Below, one piece after another: positions 10,368 to 21,300 of a stretch of 64,000 nt of DNA. Location: contig OY730175.1 of assembly GCA_963422465.1 (NCBI GenBank), positions 2,170,001-2,234,000 on the forward strand, written 5' to 3'. Both the position numbers and the translations under genes were made by a program. The notes under the pieces are model-generated. The model was given only the letters and a program-made list of their open reading frames with translations. It was not told the origin of the DNA and ran no database searches. Each line of letters opens with the position of its first letter. Position 1 is the stretch's first letter. The stretch comes from Lichina pygmaea. Taxonomy: Eukaryota; Ascomycota; Lichinomycetes; Lichinales; Lichinaceae.

Positions 10368-13300
10368 TCACAGAGATAATAGGTTTTCTAGTAAGAGTTG
10401 GTGTGCTAAGTTAAACTGGTCTAGTCTTTTCAAAGACATAAACCAGAGAAGAAATTCTTTAAGCACTTTAGGCTTTTGAAGTAAAGTAGAGAAATTATAG
10501 GAAAGAAAAGTGGCTTGCTGTCTTTGAGTAAGAAACTTGTTACAAAAGAAAGTGATATGTTGAGCAGTCTCTTCTCCAAAACCACAGGAACATAGAGGGG
10601 ATTGGAAGTCTGGAACATTTGCTCTGAAAAGAAAACTGGCTAGTCCTATCCTTGCTGATAGAATCTGCAAGTAAAGACTAGCTTCAGCTTTTCTCAAGTC
10701 TTTGAAAACTTTGAGATTTTTCCTTTGGGGTAGTCTGCAAAATAGCTCCCAGACTGGAGAACACTTCTGTCTGTTTGCCTGCCATCTGGCTTCCCACTCT
10801 TTCTGAAATACTTCTTGAAATTGTTTCTTAGAGTAATCTTGGTTAGTGGTTAGTTCTTCTAGCCATCTTGCTTTCCAGTTAGGTGTGACAGTAGACAGAG
10901 ACTTTGGAGGTGTTCTCGGAGCAGAAACAAAAACAGTGATCTGGGAAAAGAGCTTATAGAGAAGTGAGGAGAGAGGACTAGAAGAAGTATTAGAAAAATA
11001 GAAAGATTGTAGGAAAGTTGCTGTTCTGAATTTGAAATAAAGATCAAGAGGTGGTAGGAATATTTCTCCTTCAATAAGAAATGTAGGAGTAGCTTTGAAG
11101 ACACCTCCTATAGTTTTTAGACACTTAGTCTGGAAAAGATTTAGAGAAGAAATATTAGAAGGTTTTTTGTGGGGATTGAACCAGACTCCTACTGCATAGC
11201 TGAGAAGTGATCTCAGTATTGCAGTGTAGACAAGTCTAGCAGAGAGAACAGGTAGACCCCATGTAGAAAAAGTAGTTCTGGAAAGTGCTGAGAAAAACTT
11301 GGAAGCTTTCTGTAACATGATTTTCTGGTGTTTTTTCCAGAGAAGCTTGGAATCATAGTGTAGTCCCGGGATACGCACTTCTTCTTTTGGCTGTAGTACC
11401 ACTTCTCCAAGTCTTAGACTGAGCTGAAGATTATCTGTCCTTCTTCTAGAAAAATAGAGAAGTTCATACTTTTCAGGTGCAAACTTCATTCCATGTTTTC
11501 TTGCCCAGTCTAAACACTTGGAGTGGGTAGACTTTAGCTTCAGGAGATTACTTTTAAGAGAAGGGGAAAATGCCAGAAGGTTTGTATCATCTGCAAAGCC
11601 CAGAGCTGATACACCTTTCTCTGGTGTATGAACAATATTATGAAGATCTGAGATATAGAAAAGAAATAAAATAGGAGAGAGAGGTGAACCTTGAGAGACT
11701 CCACAGTGTACTGGAAAAAAAGAAGACTCTGAATCATCAAAAACAAGAGAGGTTTTTCTTTGGGTAGTGAAAGAAAAGATCCAGTTAACAAACCAGCTGG
11801 GAATTCCTTTTCTCTCCAGGATTCTCTTGAGAATTTCTGGCAGAACTCTATCATAAGCTCCTGAGATATCCAGAGAAAGAAGACTGGCTACCATTCCTTC
11901 CTTCCAGACTTTTTCAACTTGGGAAGTGAGTAGAAATAGTGCAGACTCAGTTGATCTTCCTTTTCTAAAGCCCATCTGGATTTCTGGTAGCAGGTTTTCT
12001 TTCTCAGCCAGTTCACTTAGCTTTGTGGCTGCCAGAGCTTCCATCAGCTTCCCAATTGTGTTGAGAAGTGCTATTGGCCTCCAAGCTTTGGCATAGCAAT
12101 AGGATTCTTTGCTCAGCTTTCTCAAGCATATTGTTCTGGCTGCTTTGTATCTGTCAGGGAAATATTCTAGCTTCCAGCAGGCCTCCAGAACTTTAGCTAT
12201 CTTTTCATTGAAAGAGTCTCCTAATACCTTTAGAAATCCATTGGGTAGAGTATCTTTCCCAGGAGCTGTAAAAGGTTTTTTCTTTTTCAGAATATTGTGA
12301 ATATCTTCTTTGGAGATTTCCTGAGATAGCTGGTGTTGTTGGTGGTTGGCTGGCTGGTCCTGGGATTCTGGTACTGGCTGGAGAGGTAGAGGGAAGAACT
12401 GGGTTTTGAATACTTCTACTTTTTCTGTGAAAGTTCTGGCAGTTTCTCCATCTTGCTTTGTGAGCTCTGGAACAATTAGAAGTTCTGGTGGTTTGCCAGC
12501 TTTTTCTTTACCCCACTTGGCTATTTTCCAGTGCTTTTGTGTTTCAGCCAGGTTCTGGAGTTGTTCTCTGAATGTCTTTCTTTTAGCATTCTTGATCAGG
12601 TGTTTCTTTTCCTTTATTAGCTTTTCAAGTTTGTAGACTGGTTCTTGGTTTTGGAAGACTTTTCTTCTTAGTTTTCTTTCCTCTTTAATTTTCTCTTTAA
12701 TCTCTTGGTTCCACCAGGGAACAGTGTACTTTAAGTCTCTCAGAGGTCTTGTTGTCTTGTCAGCCAGTTCTTGAAGAGCTTTGTCCAGGTTCTCCAGATA
12801 GTTGTCCACTTCCTCTCTGTTAAGTAGTGGTGGAATAGAGAGAAGATTCTTAGCTTCTTTCTTGACTTGGTCCAGATCTAGTGTTCTCCAGTTTCTTTGG
12901 TGGGTTCTGGCTTTCTTTGGTGTTTCCAGACTTAGGATTGTCTGAACTGGTCTGTGGTCTGAACCTGTGTGGAAGTCTAGGTTAATCTGGGAAGAAATAA
13001 AGGAATTAAGAAGTGATATAGAAATAAAAGATAAGTCAATAGCAGAGGAGGGAGGCTCTGCCAGTGTTCTTGCTCTTGTTGGTGTGAAAGGTGCTATTGC
13101 CAGCTCTAGTCCTTGATCATCTGTGAGTTCTTTGAACTTAGTAGCTAGTTCAGAGTAGAGTTGGGAGGATTTTGACCAGGATGGGTGGTGGAGGTTTGAG
13201 TCAGTCAGAAGAATATGTTCTTCTTCTTTCTCCAGTGCCTGGGCCAGTACATCCAGTAGAGCTTCTGCTGATGCTCTGTAGTTTTCCTGGTTTGTAGGTG

Positions 13301-13631
13301 TGAAGTACAGGTTATGTACCCAGAACACTTTTGCTTGCACTCTTATCTCCAGTGATGTTAAATCCTTGCTCCAGAACACAGGGGTTATAGCTGACCTCTG
13401 TATTCTTCTGTTGATTAGAACCAGAGTTCTCCCTAACACTTGGTCTTGAAGAGGGTAGAAGGCTGAGAAGACTGTTGAGGTACTTGTTTCCTGGTATGGA
13501 TTTCTCCATAGTTCTTGAAGTGCAATCAGATCCACTTCCTGGAGTCTGGGGTTAGCTAGTAGAAGATCTTGACATGTCTGGCTTTTCTGCACATTATACT
13601 GGAGAAGGTTGAGAGTTGGTGTACTCATCAA
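10368..13631 (-). CDS. LINE B ORF2: endonuclease and reverse transcriptase, open
   Basis: This is a 1,087-aa protein with the same architecture as LINE A ORF2: N-terminal EEP endonuclease (LLQYNVQKSQ, LLTDSNLHHPSWS, AIDLSFIS, GSDHRPVQ), central RT (AWRPIALLNTIGKLME, MGFRKGRSTESA, SLDISGAYDRV, GFADDTN), and a C-terminal CSCGFGEETAQHITFFC motif. No RNase H is visible. Two substitutions in conserved blocks are C-to-T-like: GVSQGS instead of GVPQGS in the RT, and ALQELW instead of ALQEPW in the endonuclease. The frame is therefore open, but activity is doubtful. Its ATG overlaps the ORF1 stop as ATGA (13628-13631). Confidence 0.92.
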   Translation of the reverse strand: MMSTPTLNLLQYNVQKSQTCQDLLLANPRLQEVDLIALQELWRNPYQETSTSTVFSAFYPLQDQVLGRTLVLINRRIQRSAITPVFWSKDLTSLEIRVQAKVFWVHNLYFTPTNQENYRASAEALLDVLAQALEKEEEHILLTDSNLHHPSWSKSSQLYSELATKFKELTDDQGLELAIAPFTPTRARTLAEPPSSAIDLSFISISLLNSFISSQINLDFHTGSDHRPVQTILSLETPKKARTHQRNWRTLDLDQVKKEAKNLLSIPPLLNREEVDNYLENLDKALQELADKTTRPLRDLKYTVPWWNQEIKEKIKEERKLRRKVFQNQEPVYKLEKLIKEKKHLIKNAKRKTFREQLQNLAETQKHWKIAKWGKEKAGKPPELLIVPELTKQDGETARTFTEKVEVFKTQFFPLPLQPVPESQDQPANHQQHQLSQEISKEDIHNILKKKKPFTAPGKDTLPNGFLKVLGDSFNEKIAKVLEACWKLEYFPDRYKAARTICLRKLSKESYCYAKAWRPIALLNTIGKLMEALAATKLSELAEKENLLPEIQMGFRKGRSTESALFLLTSQVEKVWKEGMVASLLSLDISGAYDRVLPEILKRILERKGIPSWFVNWIFSFTTQRKTSLVFDDSESSFFPVHCGVSQGSPLSPILFLFYISDLHNIVHTPEKGVSALGFADDTNLLAFSPSLKSNLLKLKSTHSKCLDWARKHGMKFAPEKYELLYFSRRRTDNLQLSLRLGEVVLQPKEEVRIPGLHYDSKLLWKKHQKIMLQKASKFFSALSRTTFSTWGLPVLSARLVYTAILRSLLSYAVGVWFNPHKKPSNISSLNLFQTKCLKTIGGVFKATPTFLIEGEIFLPPLDLYFKFRTATFLQSFYFSNTSSSPLSSLLYKLFSQITVFVSAPRTPPKSLSTVTPNWKARWLEELTTNQDYSKKQFQEVFQKEWEARWQANRQKCSPVWELFCRLPQRKNLKVFKDLRKAEASLYLQILSARIGLASFLFRANVPDFQSPLCSCGFGEETAQHITFFCNKFLTQRQQATFLSYNFSTLLQKPKVLKEFLLWFMSLKRLDQFNLAHQLLLENLLSL

Positions 13632-15082
13632 ACCTCTGGGTTAGAATCCACAAGTATCTCAAAAGAGTTTTGTTTTGGAAGATTAGTGGTAGTCTTCAGG
13701 TTTTGCAGAGAGGTTGCTTGAGAGCTAAGTCTTGCACTTGATCTAGTTCTCACCAGCTCTCCCTGTTTTCTTTTCTTCCCATCCTCTCTATCAGATAGAT
13801 TAGGGCCACTTCCAGTATTAGTGGTCTGGCTTGGAGAGAAGATAAAAGTGGAAGAGATGTTTTCTGGAGTGGTGTATCTTCCAGGTCTGGTAAGCCAGGA
13901 TTCTCTAGCTTTCTGTGTAGCTTCCTGCTTTTTAGGGCAGACTTTTTCCCAAGCAGAGTGCTTCCCTCCACAGTTAGCACATTTGGGAACTAGCTTTTCT
14001 TGAGGAATTGGGCAATCTCTTCTGGCATGTTTTCCTCCACATGCCAGGCACTGTGCTTGAGCTTGGCAGGTTCTTGCCTGGTGTCCAAACTTTGAGTATT
14101 TGTAGTATTGGACCACTGATGTATCCAGAAGTGCTGGCTCTACTTCATGGATCATATAGCCAAGTACAACTCCTCTCTTGATTAGTAGATTAGCTTGCTC
14201 AGGTGTTGCAAGATCTATGTGCAGAGATGTCACAGATTTCTTAAGAAGTTTGGACTTTCTGGTCCAGTAGGTTCTCAGGATTTTGACCTGGTTTTCCATA
14301 CCAGGGTTTTGTCTGAAGATAGTCTTAGTTGTCTCTTCCAGGTTCTCTGGGTTAAAATCCTTTGTTTGAACTCCATGAACTATGACTGGGAAGATTCTGG
14401 AAGAGATCTTAGCTTCTTCAGAGAACACTGTAGAGATCCAGTCGTTGTTCTGTTCTAGTTGGGTCTTGGCTGAGGGAGATTCCAGAGAGATAATAATATC
14501 ACCAGAAGAGAGCTTTCTGACTGCTCTGATATCTTTCTGGCAAGATGTAGGGACTTTGTTCTTGATAGCCTGCACAAGCTGGGAGAGTGTTCTGTTTCCT
14601 GTCTGTGCTGTTTGGACTCCAGGTCTGATAGTAATCTCACTGAAGATTCTCTGGGGAACTGGAATTTCCTGGACTGTGGCTTTCTGGACTGCTTGAGCAT
14701 AGGAGAGATTAGATGCTGGTGTTTGCATATTTTTCTCAATTCTGTCCAGTCTCTGGAGAACTTTCTGGATCTCTTGTCCAGTGGTGGAAGGTGTGGCTAT
14801 ATGGCTTGCTAGCTGGGTGGTGATTTTCTTCCATGCTGCCTGTACTTTTGGGGGAGCTTTAGACTGGTTTAGCCAGACTTCAACAATCTGGGATACTGGC
14901 AGTGTGTTTTCTCCAGCTTGTTGATCTGGTGTTGCCAGAGAGGTATCTTGTTGGCTTGGCTCTGGGGGAATAGATAAAGAAGAAGAGCTGGATTGGATGT
15001 TGCGGGATCTGGGAGCCAGTATAGAGATTGGTACTCTAGAGTTGTATTGAGGATGACTGGGTTTTTTCTTTTTTGAGGCCAT
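13628..15082 (-). CDS. LINE B ORF1: zinc-knuckle gag-like protein, open
   Basis: This 484-aa protein starts with a lysine-rich MASKKKKPSH N-terminus, equivalent to the LINE A start. The middle matches LINE A ORF1 in a block with VRKLSSGDI and LDLATPEQANLLI. C-terminal Cys/His knuckles follow (first one degenerate, YSKFGHQARTC, then CLACGGKHARRDC and CANCGGKHSAWEKVC). The expected role is RNA binding and RNP assembly. It is followed by ORF2 with a 4-nt overlap. There are no stops or frame breaks. Confidence 0.9.
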   Translation of the reverse strand: MASKKKKPSHPQYNSRVPISILAPRSRNIQSSSSSLSIPPEPSQQDTSLATPDQQAGENTLPVSQIVEVWLNQSKAPPKVQAAWKKITTQLASHIATPSTTGQEIQKVLQRLDRIEKNMQTPASNLSYAQAVQKATVQEIPVPQRIFSEITIRPGVQTAQTGNRTLSQLVQAIKNKVPTSCQKDIRAVRKLSSGDIIISLESPSAKTQLEQNNDWISTVFSEEAKISSRIFPVIVHGVQTKDFNPENLEETTKTIFRQNPGMENQVKILRTYWTRKSKLLKKSVTSLHIDLATPEQANLLIKRGVVLGYMIHEVEPALLDTSVVQYYKYSKFGHQARTCQAQAQCLACGGKHARRDCPIPQEKLVPKCANCGGKHSAWEKVCPKKQEATQKARESWLTRPGRYTTPENISSTFIFSPSQTTNTGSGPNLSDREDGKKRKQGELVRTRSSARLSSQATSLQNLKTTTNLPKQNSFEILVDSNPEV

Positions 15083-15113
15083 AGCTCTGGGTTTCCAGTA
15101 GTGATATCTTTAG

Positions 15114-16232
15114 GGCCACAGTCGTACTATGCCAGAACATAGTGTAGAGTTGGCACTCCCCCACAGGGTCTCTACCACACTTTCCCACAGTCCCGAGGTC
15201 TCTTGCACTCCACTGTACGTGCTCACCCCTGGGATCCTGCTTCGGAGCGCTGGGTCACCAGCCCAGAGCCCACGCTCCAGCTGTAGTTTGCTCCCTGAGC
15301 TTGTTGTTTGCAGTCTAAGCCTGCACTCCGTACAAACCGGCATGCGCATCTGTCCTCTCGGGCTATATAGACAGTCTTGTAGTAGGCCCAGGCCCTACCT
15401 CTGTCACTGCTATTATATGCCACACCTTGCAGTTGTTAACTGTTTTGTGTTACCTTCGCAGATCTCTTGTACAAAGGCCGACCATGCCTCGCAGGCCTTA
15501 CGGACCCTGCAGGCTGTGCCAGCACCTGCAGGGCTGCCTTTCCAGCCCACTAACCAAGTAGGGAGGAGTTCTCCTTGGTCCGCTGTCACCTGTGGGGCTC
15601 CGGTTGCACCTGTTGGCCCACTGGATAACCCAGTCCCCTGGCCCCAGATTGTGGATTGTACGAAGAGACTTTGTGGCAAGGCCTTAGGCAAAACCATCAA
15701 GCCAGCACTTTGGCTATCACATGGCCCTTAGGCACTGGAGCGGCGACATCTCCTTGTACGACCACTCTCCTTCTTTAACAGGTGGTCCACGTTTGATTAA
15801 CAACACCACAGTGCCAAGGCCACTCCCCCCCTAGCAGATCCTCACATGTTAGCTGGAGACTCTGCTAGAAGGGTGATGTGACAAGAACTCCTCTCGACTA
15901 CTCCAGAGGTGCCCTATCAGATGTCTAGACTTCACATCCACCAGCTGTGGGGCTGGCTTTGGACTGTAGTGTACATGGTAGTTGTCTGTCAGGTGGTTTT
16001 CATCTCCCAAGCTTGGTCGCAGTCCTCTGTTCTGCTGTAGCTGTTTCACAGGGGTGTCTAGGGTGCCTGCGTGACACCTCCGGTGGCCTGTCACTCCGCA
16101 ACACCAGCAGCTTGACCGGTGACTTGATTAGCTCTTGGTGCAGCGACTACAAGCAGCCTGGGAAGCCGCCCGCCATCGACTGCCCTGAGGTTCCCAGCCT
16201 GCACCACGTGGAGGTTCGAGTCGTTGCAGGCC
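15114..16232 (-). mobile_element. 1.1-kb GC-rich chimeric module, copy 1 (WEIRD-like)
   Basis: This 1,119-bp GC-rich block begins ggccacagtcgt and ends gttgcaggcc on the + strand. A second copy of the same length with the same ends is at 57481-58599. Both copies sit directly at the 5' end of a minus-strand LINE, so the strand is given as -. Long overlapping open stretches exist on both strands (for example 15129-15731 on +), but none resembles a known protein. On the minus strand a short frame ending at 15849 has a Cys/His cluster. Position, size and association match my memory of WEIRD in Magnaporthe MINE elements; sequence identity to WEIRD is untested. Confidence 0.75.
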
Positions 16233-16763
16233 TCATGGGTGGTAGGCTGTAGACATTTTAGGTTTTATTCCCATGACTGCACTAATTGTTTTCCAGTAGT
16301 TAGATATGAAGAGTTTGCCTCTGTCTGTAATGATCATGATTAGAACTCTGTGGTCTCTGACTAATCTGTCCAGTAAGAGGTGTCCTAATTGTTCTGCTGT
16401 ATAGATCTTCTTGAATAGTACCACTATTAGGTATTTTGTGAATCTGTCCACTATCACCATGATTGAGTTGTAGGTGATTTCTGTGACTGGGTCTTTGGAC
16501 TTGGGTAGTTTTGTGATGAAGTCTATTAACATGTCTTCCCACAGGCCTCCTGGTATTGTGTTCAGGTGTTCTTCTCTATATGGCTTATGTCTTCCATGTT
16601 TGTTTTTCTGGTATAGTAGACATTTGCTGATGTAGTCTGTGACTTGTTGTTAGAGATTGATAACATTGTTCTCTGTCTGTTAGATAAGATCTGTGGTTTT
16701 GGTGATTCCTGGGTGACTATGTGCTGGGTTATCATAGTAGTTTCTTATTAGTTCTTCAGTGTC
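16233..16763 (-). mobile_element. Gypsy B fragment (integrase region), broken fossil
   Basis: This minus-strand piece of Ty3/gypsy integrase matches 50281-50820 in gypsy B copy 1. It starts abruptly after the 1.1-kb module and loses similarity near 16763. The 80 bp up to the gypsy A LTR (16764-16846) match nothing else I recognise in the window. Confidence 0.8.
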
Positions 16764-16846
16764 TTTTGGGGTGGCATAGTGTAGCAGGAAGCTGGTCAGA
16801 GTTTCCCACTACATAGCACCCATGACCCAGAACTAGTGGTGTCAGG

Positions 16847-17113
16847 TGTGACAAGGCAATAGCAGAGCAGAACTCAAGCCTAACTGATTTGGTAACCTTG
16901 ACCTGACTTGGCTTGAGACTTGAGACTTGGATTGATGTACAAGATGAAAGACAAGGAAGGAAGAAAAAAAAGAAGAAGAGAAGAAGCTGGGGGAGCAGGA
17001 GAAGTTCTTATAGACAGGGGATATAGCAGAGCAAACAGGCAACAGTGCAGATGGAACTTTCCAGCAAGGTGTGTGACTTGTGCCAGATATGCAACTGGGC
17101 CAGAACTGTGACA
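16847..17113 (-). repeat. Gypsy A copy 2, 3' LTR
   Basis: This 267-bp LTR reads TGTGACAAGG... to ...TGTGACA on the + strand. It pairs with 27702-28047 and with the inverted 9205-9478 LTR. The purine tract of the element lies just inside it (read as a run of c at 17116-17122). Confidence 0.85.
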
Positions 17114-18319
17114 TTACCCCCCTCCTTCACATAGCAAACTTCTGTGAGCCTCAGGCCACTTGTGGGCGTAGTTCTGTGACTGTAGTTTTCTTGGGTATTT
17201 CTCATGGAAGTTGTAGATGGTGTCTTTGGTGTTGTCAAGATGCTCAATAGGCTCTTCAGTAGTATCTTCAATTGGCCATCCAGACTATTTGACTAGGTAC
17301 TTGAACTTCTGTCAAGATGTTGCTAGCTTGGAGTCAAGGATTTCTTCAACCTGGAACTCTTCATCTGTGTCTTGACCAATAACAGGGCCAGGGTGTTTAT
17401 TTGATTGGCCAGGGATAGGATTAGCAGGTGTCAGATGTAGAAGGGAAACATGAAAGACAGGGTAGATCTTGAGAGTGTGTGGAAGCTCCAGATGGCAGGC
17501 ACAGCTTCCAACTATCTTCAACACCTTGAATAGTCCAATCCACTTGTTGTCAAGCTTTTTGCATGGGTGGTATGTCCTGATATTCTTGGTATTCAGCCAA
17601 ACAAGATCTCCAGTTTGATAGGACAGTGACAGGACTTGATGCAAATTGGTAGTGTGAGCTTGAGCTTCCTGGGATAGTCGGAGTTCAGCTTGCAACTGTT
17701 CCAGAATCTGCGTTATTTCTCCAGAGATTTCCATAGCATCTTGGTTACAGGCTTCACTTGTGGGTGTGATGCTGAGCTGTGGATGGAACCTTTTGTTGGC
17801 AAAGAACAGTGACATGCCAGAGGAATCAGACTGGGAGTTGTTCTGTGTGAACTCTGCCAGAGGAAGCTATTGGACCCAGTCATCTTGGAGATAGTTGATA
17901 TAGGATCTTATGTAGTGTTCAAGCTCCTGATTCTCTTGTTCTGTCTGACTATCTGTCTCTGGGTGGTGTCCTGAGGATAGTCGTAGTATGACATCAAGAT
18001 GGGCACAGAGTACTTTCCAGAATAAGCTGACAAACTGACCTTCTCTGTCTGAGACAATGCTCCTGGGTAAGCCATGGGTATAGACAACAAACTGGATGAA
18101 CATCCAGACAAGATACAAGTCTGTCATCTCAGCACATAGCACAAAGTGGTAGTTTTTTTTTTTTGATTCTTACACTGGTAGTAGCTTTACAGCCATGCAG
18201 ATCTTCTAGCTAATAGTGAACTCCTTCAGAAAACCTTTGAAGGGATAAAAACTGAAGGCAGGGTATGACTAGGGAATGTAACAAAAGAAATCTTGAAGTT
18301 TCTGGTAAGAGAAGAGAAT

Positions 18320-21300
18320 CTAGGTATTAGATTGGGAATAGTGGAGTTTGAAAGCTAGATTAAACTGGTTTAGTCTTTTCAAAGACATAAACCAGTACAA
18401 GAACTTCTGTAGTAGCTCTGGGTTTGAAATAATAGTGGTGAAGTCTTGGGGATTAAAAGAGACTTGTTGTCTTTGTCTTGAATAAAGAGAGCATGAAGAG
18501 GTGATATGTTTTGCAGTTTCTTCTGCTTGGCCACACACACATAGTGGGGTAGGGAAGTCAGGAACTCCAGCTCTGAAAAGAAAACTTGCCAGACCAATTC
18601 TTCCAGTCCTGATTTGCAGTAGCAGACTTGCCTCAGCTTTCTGTAACTCTTTGTAGAGCTTCAGATTGTTTTTGTGTGGCTTTTGACAGAAAGTCTGCCA
18701 GCCTGGATAGCTTCTTCTTTTCTTCTCTTCCCATTGGTCTTCCCACTCTTTAGTAAAGAGCTTTTGTAGTTCTTTTTTTGAACTAGCCTGGTTAGTAGTT
18801 ATTTGACTTAACCAAGTGAATTTCCACTTAGGAGAGATAGTTGAGGATTCCTTTAAAAGTTTCTTCAAGAGAGAGGCATAGCTGGAAATAGTGGAAAAGA
18901 TACTGTCAAGAAAGTATTTGAGAGGGGAGTTTTGAATAGAAGAAAGAAAACAGGCAGTGCGAAATTTAAAGTATAGGTCTAGAGGTAGAAGAAAAAGCTC
19001 ACTCTCTAATAGAAAAGAAGGAGTGGCTTTGAAGGCACCCCCAATAAGTCTTAGGCATCTGTTTTGAAATGAAACAAGAGAAGAGATATTGGAGGATTTT
19101 CTTAGAGGGTTAAACCAGATCCCCACTGCATAGCTCAGTAGAGATCTCAGTATAGCAGTGTACACCAGACGTGATGTGTGAACTGGAAAGCCCCAAGTAG
19201 AATAGGAAGTTCTAGAAAGAGAAGAGAGTGCTTTCTGTGCTTTTTGAAGAATAATCCTCTGGTGTTTGTGCCAGTGGAGCTTTGCATCTAGGTACACTCC
19301 AAGTACTCGCACTTCTTCTTTTGGTTTGAGAATCACATTCCCCAGTCTGAGCTTGAGCTGAAGATTGTCTGATCTTCTTCTGGAAAAATAAAGTATTTCA
19401 TATTTCTCAGGTGAGAAGACTATTCCATGTCTTGCAGCCCAGGATAGACATTTGTGGTGTGTGTTCTTTAACTTCAGAAGGTTACTTTTCAAGGAGTGAC
19501 CAAAAGCAAGCAGATTTGTATCATCTGCAAACCCCAGGGCAGATACACCAGAAGAGGGAGTATGCACAGTCTCATGCAATTCAGAAATGTAGAATAGAAA
19601 AAGAATAGGGGATAATGGAGAACCTTGAGGAACTCCACAATGAATAGGAATAGAATAAGACTCAGAATCATCAAAGACAAGAGTGGTAGAGCGCTTATCA
19701 CAGAAGGGGTAGATCCAGGAAGCTAGCCAGGCAGGTATTCCTTTTCTTTTCAGAATTTGCTGTAGTATCTTGGGGAGAACTCTGTCATAGGCTCCTGAGA
19801 TATCCAGTGAGAGTAGGGATGCAACCATGCCTTCCTTCCAGACTTTTTCCACCTGGGAGGTTAGAAGGAAAAGTGCTGCTTCTGTGGATCTTCCTTTCCT
19901 AAAGCCTATCTGGATATCTGGCAATAGTCCAGCTTCTTCTGCTATCTTGCTTAGTCTGGCTGCAGCAATAGCTTCCATCAGCTTGCCTGTTGTGTTTAGC
20001 AGAGCTATAGGGCACCAGGCTTTAGCTTGATTGTAGGTTCCCTTGCCAGGTTTCCTCAAGCAGACTGTTTTTGCACTCTTAAATCTTTCAGGGAAGTACT
20101 CCAGTTTCCAGCATGTTGAAGTCAGAATAGCTAGAGCTTGGCAGAACCTAGGCCCCAGAGCTCTCAGAAATCCATTTGGCAGCTTATCTCTCCCTCCTGC
20201 TGTGAAAGGTTTCTTCTTGGCCAGAATTTGCTCCACTTCTTCACATGTTTCCTCCTGGGAGAGCTGTATCTCAGAGATAGTCTGGGAGCTTTCTGAGCCT
20301 GGTTCTGGAACTAGAGCTTTTGGAAAGAACTGTTGTGAGAAGGCTTTAGTCTTTTCCTCAAAGGTTTTGGCTATTCCTTCTTGTGTTTCCAGGTCAGGAA
20401 CCAGAGGAAGATCAGGAGTCTTGTTGGCTTTGGACTTTCCCCACTTTGCAAGCTTCCAGAACTTTGAAGAGCTGGCCAGCTCATGGATTTGGTGTCTGAA
20501 AGTGTTATGTTTTCCATCTCTGACTGCCTTTTTCTTGAGCTTAGTTGCTTGCTCAAGTTCCTCTTGACTTGCTTGCCTTTTTTGCACTTTTCTTCTTACT
20601 CTTCTTTCCTCTTTAACCTTGTTTTGGATCTCTTGATTCCACCAGGGAACTGAGTGGCCAGATTGCTTCTGGAGCTGTGTGGATTTGCTTGCTATTTCTT
20701 GGAGAAAGTTGTCAAGATACTCCAAGTACTCATCCACTTCATATTTGTCTTGGAAGTGGAAAGGCAGGTGTAGCTTCTCACACTCTACTCTTGCAAGGTT
20801 TGAGTCCAGTGTTCTCCAGTTTCTTTCTGGTTTCCAGATTTTCCTTGGAGGATCCAGGTCCAGGCAGGTTAGTACAGGTCTGTGGTCAGACCCATGAAAG
20901 AACTGAAGAGCCACTTTAGAGAAAATCAGAGAGTTAGAAAGAGAAGAAGAAATAAAAGACAGATCAATAGAAGAACATGGTTTTTCAGAAAGAGATCTTG
21001 CTCTGGTAGAGGTGAAAGGTGCAATAGCTAAATCCAGATTTAAATCTTTCATTAGGTCTTGAAACTTGTTTGCAGTCTCAGAGTACAGTCTTCTTTTCTT
21101 TGACCAGTCTGGGTGGTGAAGATTTGAGTCTGTGAGAAGAATATGTTGTCCTTGTTCTTGTTTTTTTATTTTTTTTTATTTGATTCTTACACTGGTAGTA
21201 GCTTTACAGCCATGCAGATCTTCTAGCTAATAGTGAACTCCTTCAGAAAACCTTTGAAGGGATAAAAACTGAAGGCAGGGTGTGACTAGGGAATGTAACA

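Larger units (their letters stand above)
10201..15113 (-). mobile_element. LINE B, Tad/MGL-like LINE with both ORFs open
   Basis: This is a second LINE family, clearly homologous to LINE A at protein level but far more diverged than A1 is from A2. The 3' tail is (AAAAT)n, read here as ttttattttatttt at about 10201-10222. ORF2 is 10368-13631 and ORF1 is 13628-15082. Only about 31 bp of leader remain before ORF1, so it is probably 5'-truncated within the UTR. The 1.1-kb GC-rich module follows directly. The left flank is LINE A2 and the right flank beyond the module is gypsy B, so no target duplication can be recognised. Confidence 0.88.

Noticed and set aside
15129-15731. 200-codon + strand frame in the 1.1-kb module, also open at 57478-58098
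   Set aside because: It is not listed as a gene: minus-strand frames are open over the same bases, no motif is found, and it lies antisense to the LINE it travels with. Conservation between two copies alone is not evidence of coding.
16764-16846. Possible second LTR edge between gypsy B scrap and gypsy A LTR
   Set aside because: Only a short catgacccag word resembles the gypsy B LTR end; the rest matches nothing in the window, so I leave it unassigned.
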